Source: Pseudomonas californiensis (GTDB lineage: Bacteria; Pseudomonadota; Gammaproteobacteria; Pseudomonadales; Pseudomonadaceae). Taken from it: a stretch of 64,000 nt of DNA. Under the pieces are notes generated by a model. The model ran no database searches, was not told where the DNA came from, and was given only the letters and a program-made list of their open reading frames with translations. The first letter of the stretch is position 1; every line of letters starts with the position of its first letter. The stretch lies in NCBI RefSeq assembly GCF_021147775.1, contig NZ_JAGTPK010000016.1:62001-126000 (forward strand). The letters run 5' to 3'. The position numbers and the translations under genes were made by a program. Shown piece by piece: positions 26,666 to 35,404 of this stretch.

Positions 26666-26962
26666 TCAGGCGAAGGTGTCGATCAGCGTACCGAGTGCTT
26701 CGTTGCTGGCTTTTTGCGATGCAAGGCCCGCTTCGATCTGGGTCTTGCCAGCATTCAGCTCGACGATATTGGCAGAGAGGTCCGAACGCTGGGCACGGTC
26801 TACCGAACGCAGGTTCTCAAGCTGGAAGTCCGAGGACTGGCTTCTGCCCGACACTTCAACGTTGGTGCTGGCGATCTGGGTAGCCGCTTGATCCACACGG
26901 CTTTGCCCGACCTGCATGGCGCTCAGACCAGGATAAAGGGTGTTGTTCATGGTGATTTGCAT
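26666..26962 (-). CDS. Small protein resembling flagellar rod/hook termini, function unknown
   Basis: I do not recognise a named family for this 98-aa protein. Its first 30 residues (LYPGLSAMQVGQSRVDQAATQIASTNVEV) resemble the N-terminal helix of flagellar rod/hook proteins (a Gly-Met-x-x-x-Gln ... Ala-Asn-x-Ile-Ala-Asn pattern). The last 35 (NAGKTQIEAGLASQKASNEALGTLIDTFA) resemble their C-terminal helix ending in Gly-Thr-Leu-(I/L)-Asp. It is as if only the two helices of such a protein remained without the middle domain. No secretion signal is seen. GAGGAT lies well placed before the ATG. Flagellar genes are not nearby. Confidence 0.7.
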   Translation of the reverse strand: MQITMNNTLYPGLSAMQVGQSRVDQAATQIASTNVEVSGRSQSSDFQLENLRSVDRAQRSDLSANIVELNAGKTQIEAGLASQKASNEALGTLIDTFA

Positions 26963-27116
26963 AAGCCGATCCTCAGTTCAAAAAGCGAACACGTGCCATT
27001 GAACCAGTAAACGCTCGGAAATACCCGACAAATAGACTAATGGCACTAGGCCGCACGATAGGCTCAGTCTTGATCCACGACCAAGCACCTTTCGGCTCAA
27101 CAACATAGCGGCCCTG

Positions 27117-27797
27117 TCAGTCCAGCAACTCCAGATGGAGATATTGCGCCACATTTTCGGCGCTGGCCTTTTTCAGGCGAGGTACACGGCCCAGGCAGGG
27201 CGCAGGCAAACGCTCGGCCAGCGTGGCCAGATTTTCTTCGAGGCGGGAGGTTTTTCCGTCGGTGACGTTGGCCACCCAGCCCACCAGGTGAAGGCCGTCA
27301 CGTGCGATCGCTTCGGCGCTCAGCAAGGCATGATTGATACACCCCAACCGCACGCCCACTACCAGAATCACTGGTAGCCCCAACGCAACAGCCAGGTCCG
27401 AGAGATTGCTCTGGTCGGCCAGCGGCACACGCCAGCCGCCTGCGCCCTCGATCAGGGTGAAATCCGCCTGTTTGCTTAGAATGTGTCGCATCGGCTGCAA
27501 CAGGGAATTGACCGTCAACGCTACCCCTGCTTCGCGAGCCGCGAGGTGCGGGGCAATCGCCGGCTCGAACGCAACCGGATTGACCTCATCGTAGGTCAGC
27601 TTTATAGAGCTTTCGGCCTGCAGCGCCAGCGCGTCGGCGTTGCGCAGCCCTTGCGGGGTAACCGAGCAGCCGGACGCGACCGGCTTACCCGCCGCAGTGC
27701 TCAGGCCTGAAAGTCGAGCGGCGTGGAGCAGACCGGCGGCCACAGTGGTCTTTCCGGCATCTGTATCGGTTCCGGTGATGAAATAGGCAACGCTCAT
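27117..27797 (-). CDS. bioD: Dethiobiotin synthetase
   Basis: The 226-aa ATP-dependent ligase closes the ureido ring by adding CO2 to 7,8-diaminononanoate. A P-loop GTDTDAGKTT lies at residues 8-17, then GKPVASGC and the EGAGGWRVPL motif near residue 116. It is the last gene of the minus-strand bioB-F-H-C-D run, 32 nt after bioC. Confidence 0.95.
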   Translation of the reverse strand: MSVAYFITGTDTDAGKTTVAAGLLHAARLSGLSTAAGKPVASGCSVTPQGLRNADALALQAESSIKLTYDEVNPVAFEPAIAPHLAAREAGVALTVNSLLQPMRHILSKQADFTLIEGAGGWRVPLADQSNLSDLAVALGLPVILVVGVRLGCINHALLSAEAIARDGLHLVGWVANVTDGKTSRLEENLATLAERLPAPCLGRVPRLKKASAENVAQYLHLELLD

Positions 27798-27829
27798 GTC
27801 AGCGGTCTTCCCTTGCGAAGTGAACCCGA

Positions 27830-28639
27830 TCAGGGTTTTTCAAGTACCGCATAGACCACTTGATAAGTGGCGGGCAGCCCGGCGTCCTGGCGAAAGCGCT
27901 CGTACGCCTGGACCAATCCTAGAATCCGTTGGCGTCCCGTCAAGCCGCCAGGCCGTCCGGGATTGAGATTATGGGCGCCCAGTGCTTTCAGTTCGTGGGT
28001 CAGGCTGCGTACATCCGGGTAATGCAGTACATGTGGCCGAACCTCCAGGCTGCGCACCTGTAAACCACTGGCACTGCACAGCTGACGGTAGTCGTCCTCA
28101 TGTCGAAAACGATTCACGTGTACCCGACCATCAACGGCGCGCCAACTTTCGCGCAACTCGTCCAGTGTACCCACGCACAGGCTGGCGAAGGCGAATGTAC
28201 CGCAGGGCCGCAGCACGCGGTGGGCTTCGCTGAGCACAGCCGCGAAATCCGCGCACCATTGCACAGCCAGGCTGGAGAAAATCAGGTCACAACTTTCACC
28301 CAGCAACGGCATGCACTCGGCATCGCCGGCAATGAAATGATCCGCACCGGCCAATGGTCGGGCGTGACGCAGCATGCCTTCGGCGATGTCCAGTGCCACG
28401 CCTTCGCTCGTGCCGTAGGCCTGCGCCAGTGTCCGGCTGAAATAGCCGGTGCCGCAGCCAAGGTCGAGCCAACGTGCGGGCTGCAGATCAGCAGGCAACC
28501 GCGACAGCAACGCATGGCCCACATCACGCTGCAAGGCCGCGACACTGTCGTAACTGCCCGCCGCACGGGAAAAGGATGCCGCCACCAGGCGCTTGTCAGG
28601 AAGGCCGGAGGGTAATCCGGTTCGGGAAAGATCAGTCAT
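27830..28639 (-). CDS. bioC: Malonyl-ACP O-methyltransferase BioC
   Basis: This 269-aa SAM-dependent methyltransferase caps malonyl-ACP as a methyl ester so that the fatty acid machinery can build the pimeloyl chain. Motif I is LDLGCGTGYFSRTLA, and FSSLAVQWCADF is the typical BioC substrate region. Start chosen at 28639 (MTDLSRTGLPS), which matches family N-termini; an ATG four codons earlier is also open. The gene begins within a few bases of the bioH end (overlapping it by 8 nt). Confidence 0.93.
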   Translation of the reverse strand: MTDLSRTGLPSGLPDKRLVAASFSRAAGSYDSVAALQRDVGHALLSRLPADLQPARWLDLGCGTGYFSRTLAQAYGTSEGVALDIAEGMLRHARPLAGADHFIAGDAECMPLLGESCDLIFSSLAVQWCADFAAVLSEAHRVLRPCGTFAFASLCVGTLDELRESWRAVDGRVHVNRFRHEDDYRQLCSASGLQVRSLEVRPHVLHYPDVRSLTHELKALGAHNLNPGRPGGLTGRQRILGLVQAYERFRQDAGLPATYQVVYAVLEKP

Positions 28640-29363
28640 CACCGGACTCATGTAGAAAAGCCTGAATTGCCGCCGCCACGCCGTGGGGGTTTTCCAGCGG
28701 GAAAGCGTGGCTGGCCTGTTCGATCAGCCCCACTTCAATGTCTGGCAACAAGGCCAGTAAATCGCCCGCAGCTTCTGCCGGAACGAACGCGTCAAGCCCA
28801 GCGAACAGGTGCAGTTGTGGACCACGATAGGTTTGTAACGCGCTGCGCGTATCGAGTTGCTGAAGTATTTTCAGGCCATCGATCAGCGCGGTTCTGCAAG
28901 TATGCGGGGCACCAGACTTGAGCAGCCGCGCCAGACCGCGCGAATCTTCTGCGCCTTGGGTGCACAGCAGGCTGAAGCGCATTAGAGTCAGATCGGCATC
29001 GGCCTCGCAGCCCGCCAGAAAAGCCTCGAAATCCTGAGCCGGCATTGCATGCGGCCAGGCACCTTGGGTGACGAAACAGGCGTTGCTTGCCAGGGTCAGC
29101 AACCCGCAGCAGCGCTCGCCACGCCGCGCCGCAAGCTCACTGGCGAGCATACCGCCCAACGACCAACCGCCCAGCCATGCGTCGTCCGGCAGGTTGGCGT
29201 CAAGCTCATCGAGCCAGTCGGGCAGATCGCAACTGTCGATCTCAGGCAAAGGCTCGATTTCGACGCGCAAATGCTCATCCAGACCCCGCAACGCAGCAGC
29301 CAGCGGTTCCAGCGGCGAAACACCCAGGCCCCAGCCTGGCAGCAGGATCAGACGATCACGCAT
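28632..29363 (-). CDS. bioH: Pimeloyl-ACP methyl ester esterase BioH
   Basis: This 243-aa alpha/beta hydrolase removes the methyl group once the pimeloyl chain is complete. The triad reads Ser68 (GGWSLGG), Asp191 (GLDAFVP) and His219 (QASHAFPLENP). The start at 29363 has GGAG at good spacing and overlaps the bioF stop by 8 nt. A longer in-frame reading from 29420 would run inside bioF and is rejected. Confidence 0.94.
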   Translation of the reverse strand: MRDRLILLPGWGLGVSPLEPLAAALRGLDEHLRVEIEPLPEIDSCDLPDWLDELDANLPDDAWLGGWSLGGMLASELAARRGERCCGLLTLASNACFVTQGAWPHAMPAQDFEAFLAGCEADADLTLMRFSLLCTQGAEDSRGLARLLKSGAPHTCRTALIDGLKILQQLDTRSALQTYRGPQLHLFAGLDAFVPAEAAGDLLALLPDIEVGLIEQASHAFPLENPHGVAAAIQAFLHESGDD

Positions 29364-30546
29364 GATCGGGCTCCATGGATTCACTTGCACCCAGCAGCGG
29401 GTAACACTGCTCCAATGCATTCAACAATAGCTGCACTTGCGCTTCGGTGTGCGCGGCGGACAGTGTGACGCGCAAACGGGCACTGCCCGCAGGCACGGTC
29501 GGCGGACGAATAGCGGTGACCAGCAAGCCGCGCTCACGCAGCAGGTGTGAAAGCTGCAAGGCCCGCCCGGCATCACCGATCAGGATCGGCTGGATCGGCG
29601 TGAAGCTGTCCATCAGTTGCAGGCCGATTTGCTCGGCGCCATGGCGAAACTGTTTGATCAGCATCGCCAGATGCTCACGGCGCCAATGCTCGGTGCGCAG
29701 CAACTCGACACTTTTCAGCGTGGCGCAGGCCAGCGCAGGCGGCTGGCTGGTGGTGTAGATGTACGGACGAGCAAACTGGATCAGCGTTTCGATCAGCTCC
29801 TCGCTACCCGCCACAAAGGCCCCTGACGTTCCGAAGGATTTGCCCAGGGTCCCGACCAGCACCGGCACGTCGTCCATGCTCAGCCCGAAGTGCTCGACAA
29901 TGCCTGCGCCGTTTTTGCCCAGCGGACCAAAGCCGTGCGCGTCGTCGACCATCAACCAGGCACCCTTGTCTCTGGCGGCCTTTGCCAGCGCAGGCAGGTC
30001 CGCAATATCGCCGTCCATGCTGAACACGCCGTCGGTGACCACCAGCGTATCGCCCACCGCCTTGTTCAGGCGGCTGCCCAGACTGGCCACGTCGTTGTGC
30101 AGATAGCGCGAAAAACGTGCGCCGCTGAGCAGCCCGGCATCCAGCAGCGAAGCATGGTTCAAGCGGTCTTCAAGCACCGTATCGCCCTGCCCCACCAATG
30201 CCGTCACGGCACCCAGATTGGCCATGTAACCGTTGGAAAACAGCAGTGCACGCGGGCGGCCGGTCAGGTCGGCCAGCGCCTCTTCCAGTTCATGGTGCGG
30301 GGTGCTGTGGCCGATCACCAGATGCGATGCGCCACCGCCGACGCCCCAGCGCTCGGCGCCAGCACGCCACGCGGCGATCACCTCGGGATGATTGGCCAGC
30401 CCCAGGTAATCGTTGTTACAGAACGCCAACAGCGGTTTGCCGTCAACCGTCACCTCAGGCCCTTGCGGGCTTTGCAGCAACGGCCGCTGGCGGTAAAGGT
30501 GTTCGGCGCGACGGGCATCAAGGCGCGCACGGAGATCAAAAGACAT
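29356..30546 (-). CDS. bioF: 8-amino-7-oxononanoate synthase
   Basis: This 396-aa PLP enzyme of the alpha-oxoamine synthase family condenses pimeloyl-ACP with L-alanine. The PLP lysine is Lys236 in GTLGKSFGTSGA, with the cofactor Asp in MVDDAHGFG at about 199-207 and the N-terminal CNNDYLGLA motif. Length is typical. It follows bioB by 65 nt and overlaps bioH by 8 nt. Confidence 0.96.
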   Translation of the reverse strand: MSFDLRARLDARRAEHLYRQRPLLQSPQGPEVTVDGKPLLAFCNNDYLGLANHPEVIAAWRAGAERWGVGGGASHLVIGHSTPHHELEEALADLTGRPRALLFSNGYMANLGAVTALVGQGDTVLEDRLNHASLLDAGLLSGARFSRYLHNDVASLGSRLNKAVGDTLVVTDGVFSMDGDIADLPALAKAARDKGAWLMVDDAHGFGPLGKNGAGIVEHFGLSMDDVPVLVGTLGKSFGTSGAFVAGSEELIETLIQFARPYIYTTSQPPALACATLKSVELLRTEHWRREHLAMLIKQFRHGAEQIGLQLMDSFTPIQPILIGDAGRALQLSHLLRERGLLVTAIRPPTVPAGSARLRVTLSAAHTEAQVQLLLNALEQCYPLLGASESMEPDHA

Positions 30547-30611
30547 GCAGGCCCCGGTCCGGATGTGGAGAGAGTCAGAGCGGGCGGTTTTCAGACCGCC
30601 CGCTGAAAGCG

Positions 30612-31670
30612 TCAGGCTGAAGCGGCGTTATAGAACATCCCGCTGCTTTGCTGTTCGACCAGCGCCTGCTCGATGGCGGCCTGATGCACTTCATCAGGAT
30701 GCTCTTCGCCCGCTTCAGGTTTGATGCCCAGACGCGAGAACAACAGCATGTCCTTGTCTGCCTGCGGGTTGGCGGTGGTCAGCAGTTTGTCGCCGTAGAA
30801 GATCGAGTTTGCGCCAGCGAAAAACGCCAGGGCCTGCATCTGCTCGTTCATGGCTTCGCGGCCAGCGGACAGGCGTACATGCGATTGAGGCATCAGAATC
30901 CGCGCGACGGCCAGCATGCGGATGAAGTCGAAAGGATCGACGTCTTCGGCGTTTTCCAGCGGCGTACCGGCGACCTTGACCAGCATGTTGATAGGCACCG
31001 ACTCCGGGTGTTCCGGCAGGTTGGCCAATTGAATCAGCAGACCGGCGCGATCATCAAGCGATTCACCCATGCCCAGAATCCCGCCCGAGCAGATTTTCAT
31101 CCCCGCATCACGCACATACGCCAGCGTTTGCAGGCGCTCGCTATAGGTGCGGGTGGTGATGATGCTGCCGTAGAACTCAGGCGAGGTGTCCAGGTTGTGG
31201 TTGTAATAGTCGAGACCGGCCGACGCGAGCGCGGCGGTCTGATCCTGATCAAGCTTGCCCAGGGTCATGCAGGTCTCAAGACCCATGGCTTTCACGCCTT
31301 TGACCATTTCCAGCACATACGGCATGTCCTTGGCGGACGGATGCTTCCAGGCGGCGCCCATACAGAAACGCGTCGAGCCAATGGACTTGGCGCGGGCGGC
31401 CTCTTCGAGGACCTTCTGCACTTCGAGCAGCTTTTCCTTCTCGAGGCCAGTGTTGTAATGGCCGGACTGCGGGCAGTACTTGCAGTCTTCCGGGCAGGCG
31501 CCGGTCTTGATCGACAACAAGGTCGAAACCTGCACACGGTTGGCGTCGAAATGAGCGCGGTGCACGGTCTGCGCCTGAAACAGCAGGTCATTGAATGGCT
31601 GTACAAACAGCGCTCTGACCTCGGCTAAAGTCCAGTCGTGACGCAGAGTGGCGGTGGTGCTGGCGCTCAT
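30612..31670 (-). CDS. bioB: Biotin synthase
   Basis: This 352-aa radical SAM enzyme inserts sulfur into dethiobiotin, consuming its own [2Fe-2S] cluster. The SAM-cluster motif is C59-x3-C63-x2-C66 in GACPEDCKYCPQ. The second-cluster ligands include the CMTLG and YYNHNLDTS regions. The start at 31670 (MSASTTATLRHDW) is favoured by AAGGAG 7 nt upstream; an extension to 31787 would run into the operator region. It is the first gene of the operon, reading away from comF. Confidence 0.97.
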   Translation of the reverse strand: MSASTTATLRHDWTLAEVRALFVQPFNDLLFQAQTVHRAHFDANRVQVSTLLSIKTGACPEDCKYCPQSGHYNTGLEKEKLLEVQKVLEEAARAKSIGSTRFCMGAAWKHPSAKDMPYVLEMVKGVKAMGLETCMTLGKLDQDQTAALASAGLDYYNHNLDTSPEFYGSIITTRTYSERLQTLAYVRDAGMKICSGGILGMGESLDDRAGLLIQLANLPEHPESVPINMLVKVAGTPLENAEDVDPFDFIRMLAVARILMPQSHVRLSAGREAMNEQMQALAFFAGANSIFYGDKLLTTANPQADKDMLLFSRLGIKPEAGEEHPDEVHQAAIEQALVEQQSSGMFYNAASA

Positions 31671-31745
31671 CAAGCAGCTCCTTGGTGTTTTTTTGAGAAG
31701 GCGCCGGGCTGGAAAGACCACAAGCGCTACACGGATGTTTGGCAT

Positions 31746-31772
31746 ATTTAAGGAAGAGCGATGCACTGTCAA
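31746..31772 (-). promoter_or_regulatory. Predicted bioB promoter
   Basis: On the minus strand a consensus -35 TTGACA (plus-strand 31767-31772) is followed after 15 nt by TTAAAT (31746-31751), or after 16 nt by TAAATA. The -35 lies inside the left arm of the BirA-type operator, so a bound repressor would block polymerase. The spacing is shorter than the ideal 17. Confidence 0.6.
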
Positions 31773-32495
31773 CCAAGAAGCAACCACGAGGTTTACATCT
31801 GGTTAAAAAACAAACAATTCTGCTTGCTCTGCGACGAACCCACGGAGGCGATCATGCCCATTTGTGTGCCGTGCGAAACCGAGCTGCCCTGGCTGGGCAG
31901 TCAGTGCGAATACTGCGCCTTGCCGCTGCCCATGCATGGCATGAGCTGCACCCAGTGTCTGATAAAACCGCCCGCATTTGCCCAGGTCGCTGCACCCTGG
32001 CTGTATGACTTCCCTGTCGACAGCCTGATCACGCGTTTCAAGCACAACGGCAAATGGCCCATGGGCCGTTTAATGGCCGAATTGTGCGGGCAATTTCTGC
32101 AGCATCGTTTCGACGAGGGCCTGTCGCGTCCTGACTGCCTTGTCCCGGTGCCGTTGGCAAACAGACGCCTGCGTGAACGCGGCTATAACCAGGCCGCAAT
32201 GCTCGCCAACTGGCTGGGTAAAAAGCTGGAGCTGCCCGTGGATGAGCATCATGTGCGGCGCAGTCGTGAAACCTCGGCTCAACAAGGACTGGACGCCAAG
32301 GCACGCAAGCGCAACCTGCGCGATGCGTTCAGCCTGATCGATGCAGAATGGGTCCGCGGCAAGCACCTGGCATTGATCGATGATGTGCTGACCACGGGCT
32401 CGACCGCCGAAGTAATCGCCAGCTTGCTGAGCCGTGCCGGGGCGCGCCGGGTGGATGTGTACTGCCTGGCCAGAACGCCCAAACCTGATGACTGA
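31761..32495 (+). CDS. ComF-family phosphoribosyltransferase-like protein
   Basis: The 244-aa protein starts with a zinc-ribbon-like set of cysteines (CLLCDEP, CVPC, CEYC, CTQC). It ends with a PRTase-type domain containing the PRPP loop LALIDDVLTTGSTAEVI at about 196-212. ComF proteins serve DNA uptake during natural transformation in some bacteria; in pseudomonads the role is uncertain. ATG 31761 has AAGGAA well placed; an internal ATG at 31854 after GGAGG would drop the first two cysteines. The gene diverges from bioB and its first codons contain the BirA-type operator. Confidence 0.88.
   Translation: MHCQPRSNHEVYIWLKNKQFCLLCDEPTEAIMPICVPCETELPWLGSQCEYCALPLPMHGMSCTQCLIKPPAFAQVAAPWLYDFPVDSLITRFKHNGKWPMGRLMAELCGQFLQHRFDEGLSRPDCLVPVPLANRRLRERGYNQAAMLANWLGKKLELPVDEHHVRRSRETSAQQGLDAKARKRNLRDAFSLIDAEWVRGKHLALIDDVLTTGSTAEVIASLLSRAGARRVDVYCLARTPKPDD
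31766..31798. promoter_or_regulatory. BirA-type operator between bioB and comF
   Basis: CTGTCAACC (31766-31774), 15 nt, then GGTTTACAT (31790-31798) match the BirA operator TTGTAAACC-N15-GGTTTACAA at 7 of 9 and 8 of 9 positions with the right spacing. It overlaps the -35 of bioB and lies within codons 2-13 of comF. Confidence 0.75.
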
Positions 32496-32586
32496 TCTGT
32501 CCGGATGCAGAGACTGCGCCAGCCTTCGCCAAAGCACACCGCGACGTCTTACACTCCAGCTTGTCATTCGATCACTCAAGACCGCC

Positions 32587-33351
32587 ATGTCCTTGCCTGC
32601 GCTGTTGACCCAACACATGACCCGCCGCCCTCAGCGCATTGCGCTGCTGCAGCATATCGCCGAGCAAGGCTCGATCACCCGTGCCGCCAAAAGCGCCGGG
32701 ATGAGTTACAAGGCGGCCTGGGACGCCATCGACGAGCTGAATAACCTGGCGCAAAAGCCTCTGGTTGAACGCAGTGTCGGAGGGCGCGGAGGCGGCGGTG
32801 CGAAATTGTCCGCCGAGGGCGAGCGCGTGCTGCGGCTCTATCAGCGGGTGCAAGCGCTGCAGGCGCAGATACTTGAAGCGGCAGAACACGACAGCGACCT
32901 GGACCTGCTCAACCGCCTGACACTGCGCACCAGTGCGCGTAACCAATTGCTTGGACGTATCGTCGCGATTACCCGCCAAGGGCACAACGATCAGATTCGC
33001 CTGCAACTGGCCGATGAGGTATTCATCAGTGCACAGGTCACCCACGACAGCACGCTCCGCCTGGAGCTGGCCATTGGCATTGAAGTAGTGGCCTTGATCA
33101 AGGCAGGCTGGCTTGAGCTGCACGCGAACGACGCCATTGAAACAAGTGGAAACAATTGTCTGCACGGGCAAATAGGCGCCATCATCGACGCGCAGGATGG
33201 ACCTGGCGAAGTCCGGATTGTGCTGCCCAGCGGGCAGACCCTGTGCGCTCTGGCAACGCCTGCGCAGTTGCAGGCTCTCGAGCTGAAAACTGGCAGCCCG
33301 GTGCAGGCCACTTTCTCCCCTTCACTGGTATTGCTTGGTACTCCGCTGTAG
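32587..33351 (+). CDS. modE: Molybdate-responsive regulator ModE-like
   Basis: This 254-aa protein has a LysR-like winged helix at the N-terminus (ITRAAKSAGMSYKAAWDAIDELNNL, residues about 31-55) and two tandem MOP-type molybdate-binding domains. One is at about 117-185, starting TSARNQLLGRIVAI; the other at about 188-252, with HGQIGAIIDAQ. With molybdate bound, ModE represses molybdate uptake genes. No mod transporter gene is in the window. ATG 32587 is chosen because it starts the family's N-terminus; upstream in-frame sequence overlaps comF. Confidence 0.9.
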   Translation: MSLPALLTQHMTRRPQRIALLQHIAEQGSITRAAKSAGMSYKAAWDAIDELNNLAQKPLVERSVGGRGGGGAKLSAEGERVLRLYQRVQALQAQILEAAEHDSDLDLLNRLTLRTSARNQLLGRIVAITRQGHNDQIRLQLADEVFISAQVTHDSTLRLELAIGIEVVALIKAGWLELHANDAIETSGNNCLHGQIGAIIDAQDGPGEVRIVLPSGQTLCALATPAQLQALELKTGSPVQATFSPSLVLLGTPL

Positions 33352-33358
33352 CCAGCCC

Positions 33359-33387
33359 GCGTCATCGCTGCGACACAATTTCGTCAT
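33359..33387 (+). promoter_or_regulatory. Candidate PHO box upstream of phoX
   Basis: GTCAT (33361-33365), GACAC (33372-33376) and GTCAT (33383-33387) occur with exact 11-bp spacing and AT-rich AATT between the last two. This is the PhoB box layout (CTGTCAT-N4-CTGTCAT). It lies 42 nt before the phoX start. Confidence 0.6.
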
Positions 33388-33428
33388 ATGTGCGAATTAA
33401 GGTGGCTGCCACATTCGAGGGAGCCGTG

Positions 33429-35339
33429 ATGATGAAACTATTAGAAGAAAATCAATCCACCGATCTGGAAAAGATGGTCGGCCTCACCCGCCGTGGTTTT
33501 ATCAGCGCCGGCGCTCTGTGTGGCGCAGCGATGTTTCTGGGTGGCAACCTGCTGAGCCGTAGCGTACTGGCCAACAGTGTCAGCGCAGCATCCGGCCCCA
33601 GCACATTGCTGGGTTTCGAAAGCATTCCCACGGCAACGGCCGATGGCATCAGCCTGCCAGCGGGTTACAAGTCCTCTGTATTGATCAGTTGGGGTCAGCC
33701 TCTGCAAGCAGGCGGCCCTGCATTCGATGCGAGCGGCAAAGGCACCGCCAAAGCCCAGGAAGTGCAGTTCGGCGACAACAATGACGGCATGAGCCTGTTC
33801 CCGATGCCCGGTCACAAGGATCGCGCGCTGATGGCGATCAACAACGAATACACCAATTACCGCTACCTGTTCGACCACGGCAAAGAACCGCAATCAGCCG
33901 AAGACGTGCAGAAGGCACTTGCCGCAGAAGGCGTGTCGGTGATCGAAGTTCAGCAGAAGAACGGCCAATGGCAGTTCGTGCAGGACTCTCGCTACAACCG
34001 TCGCATTCACGGCAACACGCCGATCAACCTGAGCGGCCCTGCTGCCGGGCATGACTGGCTCAAGACCGATGCCGACAAGACCGGCACTCATGCGCTGGGC
34101 ACCTTTCAGAACTGCGCCAACGGCAAGACGCCGTGGGGCACTTACCTGACCTGCGAAGAGAACTTCACCGACTGCTTCGGCAGCAGCAACCCGGAGCAGA
34201 AGTTCGATGCCGGTTTGAAGCGGTATGGCGTGGTCGCAGCCAGCAAAGAGATCAACTGGCACCCGCACAACCCACGCTTCGATGTTGCCAAAAACCCCAA
34301 CGAGGTCAATCGCCACGGCTGGGTGGTGGAAATCGATCCGTTCGACCCCAAGTCCACGCCGGTCAAGCGCACCGCGCTGGGCCGCTTCAAGCATGAGAAC
34401 GCCGCGTTCACGCAAACCAAGGGCGGTCGCGCCGTGGTGTACATGGGCGATGACGAGCGTGGCGAGTTCATCTACAAGTTCATCAGCCGCGACAAGATCG
34501 ACCACGCCAACCCCAAGGCGAACCGCAACCTGCTCGATCATGGCACCTTGTATGTGGCGCAGTTCGACGGTGGCGACAGCAACCCGGATCGCCCAAAAGG
34601 CAAAGGCCAGTGGGTCGAACTGACCCACGGCAAGAACGGTCTGGACGCCGCCGCCGGTTTCAACAACCAGGCCGAAGTACTGATCCATGCACGCCTGGCG
34701 GCGAGCGTCGTGAAAGCCACCCGGATGGACCGCCCGGAATGGATCGTCGTCAGCCCCAAGGACGGTCAGGTCTATTGCACCTTGACCAACAACGTCAAAC
34801 GCGGCGACGAAGGTCAGCCTGTCGGCGGTCCCAACCCACGCGCCAAGAACCAGTACGGTCAAATCCTGCGCTGGCACGAAGACGACGACAACGCTTCGGC
34901 AATGGCCTTCGAATGGGACCTGTTCGTGGTCGCGGGCAACCCTTCAGTGCACGCGGGCACCCCTCAGGCAGGCTCCAGTAACATCAACCCGCAAAACATG
35001 TTCAACAGCCCGGACGGCCTGAGCTTCGACGAAGCCGGACGCCTGTGGATACAAACCGATGGCGACTCCAGCAACAAGGGCGACTTCGCGGGCATGGGCA
35101 ACAACCAGATGCTGTGCGCCGACCCGGCCAGCGGCGAAATCCGTCGTTTTCTGGTAGGACCGATCGGTTGCGAAATCACCGGCATCAGCTTCGCGCCGGA
35201 CTACAAAGCGATGTTCATCGGCATCCAGCACCCCGGCGAAAACGGCGGATCCACCTTCCCCGAGCACCTGCCCAACGGCAACCCCCGTTCCTCGGTCATG
35301 GTCATCACCCGCGAAGACGGCGGCATCATCGGCGCCTGA
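33429..35339 (+). CDS. phoX: PhoX-family alkaline phosphatase (Tat-exported)
   Basis: This 636-aa protein has a twin-arginine signal (TRRGFISAG with Arg21-Arg22, then a hydrophobic stretch to about residue 50) and a long DUF839/PhoX domain. Typical pieces are LTCEENFTDCFG, INWHPHNPRF, HGWVVEIDPFDP, YMGDDERGEF and FNSPDGLSFDEAGRLWIQTDGD. PhoX uses calcium and iron and acts in the periplasm or outside, scavenging phosphate from esters. AGGGAG lies 5 nt before ATG 33429. A PHO-box-like repeat is just upstream, and a structured repeat follows the stop. Confidence 0.93.
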   Translation: MMKLLEENQSTDLEKMVGLTRRGFISAGALCGAAMFLGGNLLSRSVLANSVSAASGPSTLLGFESIPTATADGISLPAGYKSSVLISWGQPLQAGGPAFDASGKGTAKAQEVQFGDNNDGMSLFPMPGHKDRALMAINNEYTNYRYLFDHGKEPQSAEDVQKALAAEGVSVIEVQQKNGQWQFVQDSRYNRRIHGNTPINLSGPAAGHDWLKTDADKTGTHALGTFQNCANGKTPWGTYLTCEENFTDCFGSSNPEQKFDAGLKRYGVVAASKEINWHPHNPRFDVAKNPNEVNRHGWVVEIDPFDPKSTPVKRTALGRFKHENAAFTQTKGGRAVVYMGDDERGEFIYKFISRDKIDHANPKANRNLLDHGTLYVAQFDGGDSNPDRPKGKGQWVELTHGKNGLDAAAGFNNQAEVLIHARLAASVVKATRMDRPEWIVVSPKDGQVYCTLTNNVKRGDEGQPVGGPNPRAKNQYGQILRWHEDDDNASAMAFEWDLFVVAGNPSVHAGTPQAGSSNINPQNMFNSPDGLSFDEAGRLWIQTDGDSSNKGDFAGMGNNQMLCADPASGEIRRFLVGPIGCEITGISFAPDYKAMFIGIQHPGENGGSTFPEHLPNGNPRSSVMVITREDGGIIGA

Positions 35340-35404
35340 AACAGCGCCTTTCCAACGCAATAGCCGCCACACCACCGAACGCGACGTAAGGTGCAGGCTG
35401 AGTT

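Noticed and set aside
30648..31628. 326-codon open frame antisense to bioB
   Set aside because: Mirror of the biotin synthase coding strand.
33894..34877. 327-codon open frame antisense to phoX
   Set aside because: Shadow of the PhoX gene; no ribosome site and no family resemblance.
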